DNA from: Nymphaea colorata
Taxonomy: Eukaryota > Streptophyta > Magnoliopsida > Nymphaeales > Nymphaeaceae
DNA: 64,000 bases
NCBI RefSeq assembly: GCF_008831285.2
Contig: NC_045143.1
Span: 12,265,214 to 12,329,213 of the forward strand
Reading direction: 5' to 3'
The position numbers and the translations under genes are program-made. The first letter of the stretch is position 1; each line of letters begins with the position of its first letter. The notes below the pieces were generated by a model. It worked only from the letters and a program-made list of their open reading frames with translations, had not been told where the DNA came from and did no database searches. Below are positions 50,798 to 62,059 of this stretch, in pieces.

Positions 50798-53012
50798 CTA
50801 TGTTCGAGCTGCCTTGTCAGGAGAACAGGCCAGAGCATCAATATGAGGGAAGTTAACAAATGCAATAGACAAGGGCATGACGGATATAGAAGAATTGGCA
50901 CCGACAAATGCAGGACTTAAAGAAGGAATGTCACCATCAAGGGTAAGCTCCAGTAGCTCCCCATTCAGCAACATGCTTTGGCTTCTGAGCTTTCCATGCC
51001 TTGGAGTTAGATGGTACTCCCTTCTCCTAACTTTAGGGTTAGGAGCCATCTTTCCCATCCATGCCACAACTTTTTTAAGTCCATGCATGAACGTTCCCTT
51101 CTTCTTGATGATGATATTCTCAGATGGTGGTGCAGTGATATTGGCATCTGTTTGTAACATGATCCTGAATTCTGTATCATTACTCAGATTTATCAGAAGC
51201 ATTGTAATTCCGGCCTGCAAGACGAATAAGAAAATGGCTGTCATTGGCATTCAGCTTTATCTGGTAGCTCCTGATTTTTGCTTTCAGATATAGAGTATGA
51301 AATTAAGCATTTTACAACAAGGAAAACATCTGTTACATTGTCTTTTGAGCAATGTGCATAGGCTCTCAAATACGCTGACCCAGTAACATTGGTGAAAAGA
51401 ACTCTTCTCCCCATGAGTTGATGCCACAACAATGCACTGGCAAGAAAATGAGGCAACAGAATGAAAATCCACCATCTACATGCACACAAGATTTCAGAAT
51501 GAATCAAGCTAGGAAGCAGTATTTGTGAGTGTCCACACCTGTAGTAATCAGGATATGGTACCATCGTTTCTACATTTAGGAGACTGTAGTTGCTGCCTAT
51601 CAATTTCTGTCTGCAGTACACCTTTGTGTCATATCTAGCTGACATACCAAGCTGATCCAAGTACCTGTAACATGACATTTCCCATCAAAATTGAAAAACC
51701 TTGTCCAGCAAAATGCACCAAATATCAATAGTATAGAGGAACACTGTGGATGGTGAACAGGGGTGCCCTTTGAAATTTCATATGATGTGTGTATAATGAG
51801 ATTCAGTATGTGAGAACGATAAGCGGCACAGAATTCATGGCTCTAAAGCTATAGAAGTAAACAATAGCGACCATAAAAAAGGGATGAGACCAAATAAAGC
51901 ACAAGCAACATGCACAGAGACAGAGAAAGAGAGACCAGAAACTGTCTGCATAAGTATCAGAAAAATCAGGAGCACCACCACGGAAGACACCACCAGCTTC
52001 TCCAACCCAAGCAGTCGTCCATGGACCAAATTTTTGTATAATGCTATGAAGACTTCTAAAGGTCCCAGCTACATGGCTAAGATAGCCAGGGTCCAAGACC
52101 TTTTCAATGAGATTGGGATCATCAGCTGAAACAAAGTCAAGAAATCAACCAATATATCACTCCTCACAAACTCGGAACTGTTTTTCTAAGTTACAAGATA
52201 TGAAAAGAAAATTCATTGGCTATCTTACGTGCACCAAGATTATAAATGTGATGTGTTAACACGTTAAATACTCCTGGCCTTGAATCCTGAAGAAGTTGAC
52301 TAAACCAATGCTCATCATAGAAACCCCCTGGCGCCAGCAACAGTGGGTGCAATGAGTTGCTATCATAAATCTCATTTATTAGGGATCTGAGCTTAATCAG
52401 GTCTTTGGCATATTGTCCAGAAGGTACACTTGCACCAATGCCCTTTCCACTTAGTTCATTCCCTGCAATAATTCACAATTTAGTTGGCACCTAAAGAATA
52501 CTTGATGAATGTATGCAAATCTGGATGAGCAGATCTTATTACCAAATTCCCATGAATCAATTTGAAATCCCTTCTTAACTGTATAGTCTATAAAGGAATG
52601 GCTGTTGTTAGGATTCCAATCACCAGTCCAAACTTCATTTACACCTTTCTTTCTCCCGTATAGTGCATTTAGGCCAAAGGTAACGATTGCCCTGCAATGA
52701 AAATTTCGATCATAGCAGCAGTGACAGTGCTGGTTGCAGATGAGATGTAAGAAGTGGACATTGACCATGATAACAAAAGTTTATTTCCAAGATCAAGACT
52801 ACAATTATTGCAGCTTCCCTCACAATATGAAGAAGAAAATATTACTTCGAGGTATTCACCAACTATTCTCTTACTTGATAAATCACACAAATACCCCAGC
52901 TACTAGAAAGGATATAAACTCACACACAATTTGAAAAGAGAATCAATTATATCCTCAACAGTGCATACAAATATCTACTACAAGGATAAGGTGTCAAAAT
53001 ATGTGATTTCTA

Positions 53013-53043
<31 letters not shown>

Positions 53044-56000
53044 TAAGTCATATGAATATTTCAGTAAGGTCCATGTGCCCATGTCATTGTACCTGTATCA
53101 AAAGTGGATACTTGGACATATTTGGATACTTTTTAGATCGAAACTGATCCAAACTGCTTAACTTTGCTTGATTTAATTTTTTTTCCAACTCAGTTTTCAG
53201 TCTGTATTTAGAGTTACTATTTATTTAAATATTGCTTTCATTTTGATTTCCTTTGTGTTATTTTGCAATTTATATATATATATATATATATCGTTGTACC
53301 CCCACACCCACATTTTCTAAAGTTGTCGTGTTTGTACCTATATCTCCGTATTCATATCCGAACGATACCCGTACCCATGTGACTTGGTATGTATGTATGT
53401 ATATACACATTGATTATGTATGTGTGTGTGTGTGTGTGTATGTGTATATATAAATATATCTTGTAGATTTTTCTGTTTTTTTACCTTCTTTTTTTCTTTT
53501 TTGGTTTTCTGCAGCTCACAAGCAGCATTTGAGCTAGCTGTTGACCATCTCCAACAGCTAATTCTTTTACTTTCTCTATATATAGAGAACTCGTTATTCT
53601 TTCTTTTTTGATTTTTAGTTCAGAACTTTTATCCCAGAGTGTATTCCTTATAATTTTCCGAAAATATTCAATGAAGCTTTCAGTTCAGATTCTCTATTCT
53701 GTCTGCCAACTGTTCAGAAGATTGTTTTAGCCTATTTTGGCATACTACCAAGGATTTCATGACATTGTGTCAGAGCCAGATTAGATTTGTGAATCAGATT
53801 GTTGTTTAATGTCCAGGGTGGTGCCATCTTGGAGTTACTATCCTGATCCTGAATCACGAATACTTACCAGTTGTTTGATGAAACTTCTGTAACTACTAAG
53901 TCACAAGGGTATGGGCACGAGATACAGGTACAGACATGGCAACTTTAGAAAATGTGGGTATGGGGGTACAATGGGATATATATATAGCAAAATAACACAA
54001 AAAAATAAAAATGAAAGCAACATTTAAATAAACAAGTGATATAAATAAAAATATTACATGTTAATGAACAATAACCTAAGTCACGCGAGTGCGCCAAAAC
54101 TGGTGAAGCACTCGATAATACCTTGCCGCATCTGCACCTAATTTTTTTGGCAACTTGCAGCATCCCACACCCGCACCCATCCGACATAGACAATAACTCT
54201 AAAAACAGAATGAAAACTGAGTCGGAAAAAATTAAATCAGGCAAAATTAAACAGTTTGGATCAGTTTCAATTTAAAAAGTATACAAGTATGTCTACCCAC
54301 TTTGGGTAGAGATACAGCAATAGAGGTACATGGACCTTACTGAAGTACCCACATGACTTAGTGTAGCTGCATATTGCAGTTTTCTGGAGTTAAAAGTGCT
54401 GCTGCAGCCCAGCAGGTGTGGTGACTGTTTTCTTACCTGTCTTAAAGAAGGATTTGCTGCTGCTATTAATCTTTGGATTGTGCCAAACACTAGATTCAGC
54501 ACATTGATATTTCATTGTGAAGAAAGTAGAGGCCGCATTCCCTAAGGTGTGCATTCTCTTTATTATCCCTTATTGTTTATAATGGAAGACAAAGAATTTG
54601 GTTCTATGCCAACCATTCCCAAACTTTCTTCCTTCCACTATAAAACATGGGCCCCATCCATGAAACATATTTTTTGGGAAAGAAATATCTAGGGTTACAT
54701 TAATAGTACCGAAGAAGAGTCTAAACTTGCTCTTACAAAGAAGATAGAAAGAAAAGGGGTAGAATTAAATGAGAATGAGAAAGAAAAGGCTCAAAATGAA
54801 TATAATAAGAAGTGGAGACTGGTGGAAATGTGGGCATCATAAAGCCATCCATTGGCTTCAAACTGGAGTTGATTCCACAACTCAAGCACAAATATCCAAC
54901 TTTCAGCTAGCATATGAAGCATGGAATTATATACAGAAACTTTTACATTGAAAGATGCTGCCCCATAAAGCTAATTTACAAAAGAGTATTATGCTGGTCC
55001 ATCAAGGAGAAAAAACTATTTGAGAATTTTATGGTCAGATAACGCAACTTCGGGTTCAACTCATTTTATGTGAGCCAAAATAGATGTCGAATTTAGCTCT
55101 TAGAAGGGAACAGCTTGACAAAGATAAACCTGCACCCAATTCAAACCTGAGACCTTGTAGTCATGTAGTGCCTAACCACTCAGTTATTTTATTCAACCCC
55201 AACAAGAGGGGATTTCATTCCCACAACACACATCAAATTTGAGTTAATTTCGTCTATCAACATTACAGGCACAGCTTCATGTTCGGTCATCAGGAATGAG
55301 CACAGAAAATGTCGTTCAAACAACGATAATTATGGGTCGAGATCCAAGCACTTATACACATACCTTGTCTGGTTGAAGAACTTATTCAGTTCATCCCACC
55401 TGTCCATGCGCAAACAACCCTCAGTGTAACCAAACAACCCACTTTTATCCCTTTTGAAAGGTAAGCATGGGGACTGCAGTTCTCCCACATCATAAATAAC
55501 TTGATCTTGCAATGATCCCCCGATCCTTATCCTCAACCGATCAAAAGCTGCAGTAAGAGTGACAAAGAATTCATTAGAAGTACATGTTTGCAGATAGGTC
55601 CACATAATATCGTATCATTATCAGAATAACCATGAATATACTGCCGCAACATTATCTGTACAATCAAAATAGACGATGTATTCCAAATATTTTCAGAATT
55701 TAGATTCACTCATACAGTTCCAAGCAATATCTTCGATGGAAGTCTGAAATTGGACATATAGAGTCAGTGGTCTTGTTTGTTCTGCTAATGCGAGCTTTTC
55801 ATACGACAATCATGGTTGAATTATTAATGAAATAAGTTGTTTTTCTTTTCTGGGATTTCTTTCCCATAATGAGGATTTCGCGACGGAACCCTTTGATTTT
55901 CGGAGTTGCATGTACCATGTAGTGTATCCATAAGTAGCGTGCAGCATCCAAGAGGTGGGACTGGCTAGTTTTCGTCTTATATGGATTATGTTCAAAACCG

Positions 56001-57092
56001 TGAGGGGCGTATAAATTTTCAATGCCCAACACAGTTCTCCTGGTTTATAGCTTTATTGGGGGTGAGTTGAAACCAACTACAAGGTGGGTGAGCATCAGCC
56101 ACATTGAGTTACACACACGTCTCCGTAAACATCTGATAGCTATCCTATACCACAGCTTGCCTCCATTAACGGCACCCCTGATATCAAGGTCAATACTCCT
56201 CATACCACCTTCCAAGATACCACCTTCCAAAATTCAAGGTCAATACTCTTCATACCACCTTCCAAGATTCCTGAGAACTTGGCTACAACACACCACCCAT
56301 GTCGGTTGGGCTACCGGTGAGAAAGAAAGAGTGGGTTAAAAGAAAGAGAGAGAGACATGGAGAGACAGGAGAGCCTTATTACCTTTGACAACCTTGGCTA
56401 GAAGAGGGTTATGCAAGTCCTGTCACAAGAAAGGAAGAAAAGACCCCGTTTAAGCCCATGATCAAGCACCCAACTTTCACACGCCAAATATCGTTTTTAA
56501 GTTATATAAGCTATTAAGACATATAAATGCAATTCACACTTTGTAACACTAAAACCGGGATAAAGAAAGGATATTTTCATTAAAAAACCAGTATTTTGTA
56601 AACAAACTTTGGTGACCGTTAGTTCCTGAGCGGATACCCTGAGAAATGCTCAAGGTTCCAAAATACGCCAACACAAACCCAATACTTCCATATCGAGAGA
56701 TATTGGAAGACATCTCAGACGAAAAGATTTAAAGATGAATCACAATAACATTCACAACTGGACTTGCTATTGCAGAATATGGCGAATTCATATGCTCATG
56801 CATTAACAGAACGACCCTTTTAAAAAAAAAAAAAAAAAAAGGTGACAAAAGAATGGTCCAGTTACTTTACCAAGTTAAGGACGGAAGTCTGCGGGTGAGC
56901 TGCAAGGCAACGAGTATCGGCAGGGTCGCAGTGTTCAGGAGGCCCCCAGTCGATCGTCGCGCACACGAAATGCTCGTCAGTGGTGGCGATGGCGGCCTCC
57001 CCTACCACCCTCACCTCCACATCAGCGCTCTTTCCCTCTCCCCAACTCACCAACACCAACAACCACAGCACCACCACAACCAAATCCCTCAT
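50798..57092 (-). CDS. Heparanase-like protein (GH79 beta-glucuronidase), nine exons
   Basis: Exons: 57092-56871, 56419-56383, 55547-55364, 52691-52543, 52462-52229, 52125-51936, 51664-51539, 51436-51337, 51214-50798. All introns are GT...AG and all phases join, giving 552 residues (plant relatives are about 520-545). Residues 1-22 form a signal peptide. FVCATIDW (43-50) opens the conserved domain. The 37-nt second exon supplies DLHNPLLAKVVK, leading into AFDRLRIRIGGSLQDQVIYD. The acid/base Glu200 lies in WEFGNE (195-200) and the nucleophile Glu318 in WVGEAGG (315-321). YLDQLGMSARYDTKVYCRQ (340-358), PDYYSALLWHQLMG and CSKDNAGITMLLINLS are further family blocks. GH79 enzymes release glucuronic acid, in plants from arabinogalactan-protein glycans, in wall or apoplast. 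Both catalytic residues are present, so it is probably active. It may be nearest the heparanase-like 3 (GUS3) clade, an uncertain placement. Intron 3 (2.7 kb) holds transposon debris. Confidence 0.95.
53045..53385 (+). mobile_element. MITE copy 1 in intron 3 of the heparanase-like gene
   Basis: The left end aagtcatatgaata and the right end tacccatgtgactt (aagtcacatgggta on the other strand) form imperfect terminal inverted repeats. The 341-bp body contains a TA run (53271-53291) and encodes nothing. Nearly the whole length aligns with the reverse complement of 53898-54359. Confidence 0.7.
53898..54359 (-). mobile_element. MITE copy 2, inverted relative to copy 1
   Basis: The ends aagtcacaagggta and tacccacatgactt are inverted repeats, extending outward to actaagtca/tgacttagt. 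On the minus strand it follows copy 1 closely: 'ttcagtaaggtccatgt', then 'gaaactgatccaaact', then 'gactcagttttca', then 'tttgtgttattttgc', then 'cccacattttctaaagtt'. It carries an extra stretch of about 130-150 bp (around 54040-54185) absent from copy 1. The flanking gtaact and gtagct could be an imperfect target duplication if the ends lie at actaag. Confidence 0.7.
54640..55090 (+). pseudogene. Ty1/copia gag fragment in intron 3
   Basis: Broken plus-strand frames read YFLGKKYLGY (about 54668), a stop-free Lys/Glu-rich stretch, then AQISNFQLAYEAWNYIQKLL (54880-54939), then EFYGQITQLRVQLILCEPK (about 55023-55082). This is the 'IxxxxTAxEAWxxLxxxYxxxxxxxxxxLxxELxxxxQGxxSIxEFYxxxxxLWxxL' pattern of copia gag (UBN2-type) proteins. 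It is antisense to the host gene. No pol part follows. Confidence 0.65.
56822..56840. repeat. Poly-A tract, 19 nt, at the start of intron 1
   Basis: Nineteen A on the plus strand, so T19 on the transcribed sense strand, about 30 nt after the exon 1 donor at 56870. Confidence 0.9.
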
Positions 57093-58100
57093 TCCCTGTC
57101 CCTTGTACGAAGTACTTCACGTCTGATCTCCTTCCCTCTCGCAACCAACCAGATTCTTCACAGCGAGAGAAAGAGGCGACGCTGAAGCAAGAACGGAAGT
57201 AGTGGTTGGTGGCTCGGAGCCCCGACTCTTGTACGCGAGGCAAAAGAAAGGTGCCATCGTTGGGATGGGATAAAAGGAGGGGAAGGAAGGAGAGTGGAGG
57301 AAGGGAGGAAGGTGTGGAAGGAAGAAAAGTAAGCAGTGGGCGGCGGAGGGAGGCGGATGGGCCACACCGGAACAGGCGGGAAAAGGGACGGGGACGAAAC
57401 AATGGGAGCCACGGTGGGGGTTACAACTTACAACCACTCTGGGGTGCCAAGGTTCCAAGAGTACGGGTCTGCTTTAGATGTTTTGACCGATTCATACTTG
57501 GAAAAAGCAAGCTCGGATCGATTCCTTGGTTCATTCAAACCTGATGTTGACGTTCAACGAAACGAGCTTAGCTGCCTGGATCTTGGCGTGACGTGGTTAG
57601 AACGATACGCGGTTAAGCACGAGTCAAAATTGGGTTGGAGCTTAACTAAGCCAGCTAGCCCAAGCCCGTTAATAAAAAAGTTTACTTTTAACTTGAATGA
57701 TACAAAAACAGCACCACTGCAACCTTCTCTTCCAAATCCTTCATTCCATGTCTCTTCTATGAAGACCTTCAGCAAGAGAGAGAGAGAGAGAGGCGATATG
57801 AAGGAAGAACAAAAGTAGTGGTTGGTAGTTCAGGGCGCCACACTTGTATGCGAGAAGGCAAAGGAAAGGTCTTGAACGTGAGGAAGGGAAAGGTGCCAAC
57901 GTGAGGAAGGGGATAAAAGGATAGGAAGGAAGGAATAAGGGGATGGGAGGAAGGTGTGGAAGGAAGAAATGAAGTCATGGTTGGGGTTACAAGCAAACCC
58001 AGGTTCCAAGAATGCGGGTATGGGTTAATATTTTGACCGAGCCGGTTAATGAAGAAGTGTATGACAACCACAACACCATCACAACTTGAAGCCTAGGTGA
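57068..58100. repeat. Degenerate direct duplication of the heparanase-like gene's 5' end and upstream region
   Basis: Sequence from the first codons of exon 1 to about 57500 recurs at about 57708-58060. Matched anchors: the start region (ATG at 57092-57090 against an ATG at 57744-57742), 'gtagtggttggt' (57199 / 57815), 'aaggtgtggaaggaagaaa' (57309 / 57951) and 'ttttgaccga' (57480 / 58032). Offsets of about 550-650 bp vary because of indels. A further start-region echo (acaaccacaacaccatcacaac) occurs near 58065-58086. Copy 2 on the minus strand begins M-K-D-L like the gene's M-R-D-L, but hits a stop after 18 codons. Confidence 0.75.
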
Positions 58101-58450
58101 TGGTCAAAACAATATGATAGATTTGGCTTCCATAGTTGATTTAGCAATTAAAGTGTTTTGAATCATACCAAAGCTGGCTCACTTTAAATTCTTATTACAC
58201 TAATAAGTTCTTTTGAAATGTAAGATAAAGAACTTAAAATATTGGAATCCCCATTAGGCTAAGGTGATGTTTGATGACCTCGACTCTTATGGATCGTAGA
58301 TCAGGGGCCAGTTTCCTATAAAATCTAACTTTTAAAATTCCAACAAGTCAGTTTTCGAAACTGAGGATGTCTCTGTCTCTCTCACATAAGCACATAAGCA
58401 TCTCATAAGCATCTTCAGCCTCATGCAACTAGCTGGGGAAGATGGCCAAA
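58101..58450. other. No recognisable feature
   Basis: AT-rich spacer; nothing conserved was seen. Confidence 0.5.
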
Positions 58451-58452
58451 GG

Positions 58453-58726
58453 CCTGGGCAACGGGCCTGCCCGGCTCGATAGGTCGGCCCAGCGGCTGGG
58501 CGGCTCGGCTCGATCCGTTTACACTAAAAATATATATTTTATTATTATTTTTGTTTTAAAAATATATATTTAATATTATTAAATATATTTTATATTTTAA
58601 AAATTATTTTATAATTAAAAAAAATATTTTTTAAATTCAAATGGCCCGGCCGAGGCCCGAGCTATCGGGCCGGGCTCACCGGCCCGACGGGCCAGCCTTT
58701 ACCGGGCCGGGCCGATGCCCACCCTT
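58453..58726. mobile_element. hAT-like MITE with GC-rich arms and AT-rich core
   Basis: The left arm begins cctgggcaacgggcc. The right arm, on the other strand, begins aagggtgggcatcggccc. The two share TGGGCAWCGGSCC in inverted order. Repeated 'cggcccggc / cggctcgg' words lie inside both arms, and the core (58530-58640) is almost pure A/T. Short elements with such GGGCCGGGC arms are widespread in plant genomes. Exact ends and target duplication are not resolved. Confidence 0.55.
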
Positions 58727-59820
58727 GCCGCCAACTGAACAGAGGCTCGCTGTTCCTTGCTGGCGGGGAAGGGTGATCAGCCCTTTCCCTTGATCCGCAT
58801 AGGAGGAACAAGAAGGAAGGAAGGGCAATTGGCCCTCCCTATTGCCAATATTAGAAAACACAAAAGAGAATGGGCTTGCCACTGACGACCTGCACTTCTT
58901 CCTTCTCCACCTCCCTAATGTCGACATAAAAAAGGAGAGGCAGACGGTGCCAATGGCCCCACGCCTCTCTCCTTTTGATCCTTCTTCCTCTTCGTAACAA
59001 AAAAAAAAAAAAAAAAAAAAAGGAAAGGAAAGGAAAGGAAAAGGTAGGAACGACCACTCCCGTGGACGGCGATGGCCTTGTGTCACTACTCACCAGTGAC
59101 GAGGGCTAAGAAAGGTCATCACCATGGCTGGTGGAGGTTCTCCTTTGCCACAGACTCCACCCCCAATTTTCCTTTTTGATACTCTTCTTCAACGAAAAAT
59201 GAAATTATGCTGCACGGTTATGATTTTTGAAACGGGTCGGATTATTTCGCTCAAATCCGACCTGAAGGGAAATGGATTGAGGTTCTAGCTTGGATTAGAA
59301 AGAGTTCAAAAGTGGATTTGATCCAATAATGATGGTATGGATCGTCCATGGATCTAGATTTTGGGTTTGAAATTAGATTTCTTTGTGATCAGCTAGATCC
59401 AATAATGTCATATGGACCATTTTCTTATATTTGGAAATCCAAATTCAAGAGTGACAAGCCTATTTCTTTTCCAGAACACATGTTCTATGTGTTCAGAGTG
59501 TTTTGGATGTCTAGAACGAGGATATTTCTGTTCTACAAGATTCAAAACAGATATAGAGTGCTCAGAACTGAGTCGTATAGTTTTTTTATCAGTTTAAGAC
59601 TACACGAAGGCAGTTTATTTAGTTTTACGACTGGTTTAGTATATTTCATAACCGGTTTTCTACTTTAACCCTTTTTGAAGCTTATTTGGGCCTAGTTTGA
59701 GGATTTGAATTGTTTCATTAAGATTTAGAACTGTTTTATAAACTTTAAGCGTTAGTTGCATGCATAAAATTAGGCTTTTACACCTCTTTACATATTCAAT
59801 CATTTTTCAGTATCTTTATA
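58727..59820. other. Intergenic / presumed leader of the copia element
   Basis: 58740-59090 is more GC-rich, with a poly-A run and ggaaa repeats near 59000-59040 and overlapping open frames on the minus strand without known motifs. 59160-59820 is AT-rich and would be the 5' side of the copia remnant. I could not find sequence matching the 3' LTR there, nor a tRNA-type primer-binding site. Confidence 0.4.
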
Positions 59821-59821
59821 T

Positions 59822-60220
59822 ATGATTGTTAAGAATATTTTGTGGGTTGTACCTGCTTGGGAAACTATGAAGGATTTTTTCAATACTGTAAGACTTAGTT
59901 TGTCAGTTCCAACCATTCTTGGACTAGTACCCCTGATATCGAAACTGATATCTATGAAATATTTGAGTGATGATAACATCCGAAAACATATGCTAGAAAT
60001 GAGGAATGTGACGTTTCAATTGAACGGCATAAAAATTACCATTTCTGACTCCTTGATTCACTTGAATCTGCCATCCTTACATACTGAATATGGTCACTTC
60101 AAAATATCTTACAACACAAATAAAATTGAATGGACATTCAATGATTTGGCATCTATGTTTGTCAAGGAAGATGAGAGATTCAGGAGTAAGAAGATACATT
60201 GTAAATTTGTAATTATATGA
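59822..60220 (+). pseudogene. copia gag
   Basis: The open frame contains LISKLISMKYLSDDNIRKHM, then EMRNVTFQLNGIKITISDSL, then YGHFKISYNTNKIEWTFNDL and FVKEDER. These match the UBN2-type gag pattern 'L..MKYDG...REHIMEM......L......ISE...V......LPP.YG.FKISYNT.KE.W...EL...CVQEEER'. It is truncated before the zinc knuckle. Gag builds the virus-like particle. Confidence 0.85.
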
Positions 60221-60519
60221 CTTCTCCTATAGGTCAGCACAAATCAGACTAAATAAGAATACTATGAAGAAAAACGCCAAGAAGTTAGTTATATTAGCTC
60301 TTTTGCAAGAAAAATGGATATAAGAAGACATATTGTGAAAAGTATGTGAATTGGTTGGTTAAGAAAAATAACTTTTCATAAATGTAATTTGATTAATATT
60401 CAAATTAATAGCTCATACGGTGATTTTAGTACTATTATTTATATTGCCAATACCTTGTACACGTTGCAGAACAAGATGGAATGAATAGAGCATGAAAGAA
60501 GCATCTTTTCAGGAACAAA

Positions 60520-61730
60520 TTATGTGCATGTCAAGGTCATTGCAACCTACGGGGTGGTTTTAGAAACTGGTTTTGTTTTGAACTTAGTTGATACATTTTA
60601 TGTACAATATTATAATAGAAATCTTATTTCTAATTTAAGAGTGGATGAGCTTGGATATTATTTTAATTATAAAAGTTCAAAATTATTTTTATTTATAAAG
60701 ATTCAACTTTTATTTGTTCTGCATATAATTCAACTTTTATTTGTTCTGTATATATATATATGATGATTTATATCATCTAAAAACTATGGTGCATAAATCT
60801 CTATCTTACGTCGGTAGGTCAATTGGTAATAAACTTAACTTATTGAATGATCAATTCTACATGTTCTGACACCATTATATAGGACTATATCGCTAAGGAG
60901 AGAGTCCAAAGACTTGTAAAAGAAGAGATTCTTCAATCCATTATTTTCATAGACTTAGAAGCGTCTTTGAGCTACATTAAGACTAAGCAGACTAATACAT
61001 ACAAGAAATGTGCTAAAAGAAGTAACAAAAAACTAGAAATTATTTCTACAAATATATGCTGACCATTTCCCTCCTGTTACATGAGCGAAAAGTTTTGTCA
61101 TCTTTATTGATGATTATTACCGGTATGTATAGCTCTTTTTTTTTTTTTTGAGAAATATGACGTCTATCAAGTTTTTAATGACTTCAAGAATGAGGTAGTT
61201 AAACAAACTGTGCTAGTAATAAAGGTAGTTGGATTAAATAGAGGTGGTGAGTACTATGGTTGTTTTATTGAGATATGACAATGGGAAAGACCTTTACCAG
61301 CTGTTTCTTTAGAAGAAGACATTGTGCCTTAGTCCACCATGCTCGATAGTGCATATCAAAATGATGTAGAAAGGAGAAACAAAACACTTAAAAAAATTGC
61401 TTGGGCTTTGTTAAATTATTCAACACTCTTGCCTTGTTGGGGGTGGAGCTCTAGGACAACAATGTTCATTTTGAACCAAGTACTTACAAAGTTGTATCTA
61501 AAGCTCCTTTGAGTAAGAAGCATATAGGAAGTATTCATTATTATATATGCATATTTGAAAATACTCTTCAAAATCTGTATAGCCCCTACAAAAATGCTTT
61601 TGACCCTATAACAACTAATGAATTCTTCATTGACTATTCATAAAGGCCATAGATTTTATTGTCTAATTTATTCACCACAGATAATAGAAATTTTTAAAAC
61701 TAGACTTCTTGAAGATGGTTATGTTTGGAT
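60520..61730 (+). pseudogene. copia protease tail, GAG-pre-integrase and integrase
   Basis: 60590-60690 gives DTFYVQYYNRNLISNLRVDE then LGYYFNYKSSK, the 'L.D.FYVPS..RNLVS...L...GYSF' segment after the protease. 60900-61080 in shifted frames gives a degenerate 'KGKQTN...A.RS...LEIIHTDICGPFP' region. 61085-61150 gives KSFVIFIDDYYRYV, matching 'YFITFIDDYSRY' with one of the integrase acidic residues. GGEYYG follows at about 61241-61258. 61636-61720 gives GHRFYCLIYSPQIIEIFKTR then LLEDG, the 'KGYRFYCP.HSTRIVE...A.F.E' end. Integrase inserts the DNA copy into the genome; here it is broken in many places. Confidence 0.75.
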
Positions 61731-62059
61731 AAAGACATCGCAAAACCTCTCATTTGAGAAGATTGAGGATATAGTGTCTGCACCTAAGAATATAGTGATT
61801 AATAAGCTTCATATCATCATTCATTTGAATGTTAATCCAATCACTGATATACCCACTTCAGAAGAACTGTTTGTGGATCATTCAAAAGATTAGTTACATG
61901 AAGAGCAAGTTCAGAATAAATTTTTTGATCTACCTGTATGGAAATTCACAAGGATAAGAGTATTTGCTATTTATCTAGATTATTGACAATTTGAATGAGT
62001 TAAATGATTTCATAGATAATGGTTTGATAACATTTATAGAAACTATTGAATGTATGCAC

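Noticed and set aside
50877-51293. Plus-strand frame of 138 residues
   Set aside because: It is the antisense shadow of the last exon of the heparanase-like gene.
57022-57544. Several overlapping frames of 76-126 residues upstream of the heparanase-like gene
   Set aside because: They lie in the GC- and GGAAGG-rich duplicated upstream region, overlap on both strands and share no known motif.
58676-59093. Minus-strand frames of 80 and 136 residues
   Set aside because: They run through a poly-A/T tract and GC-rich repeat and have no conserved motif.
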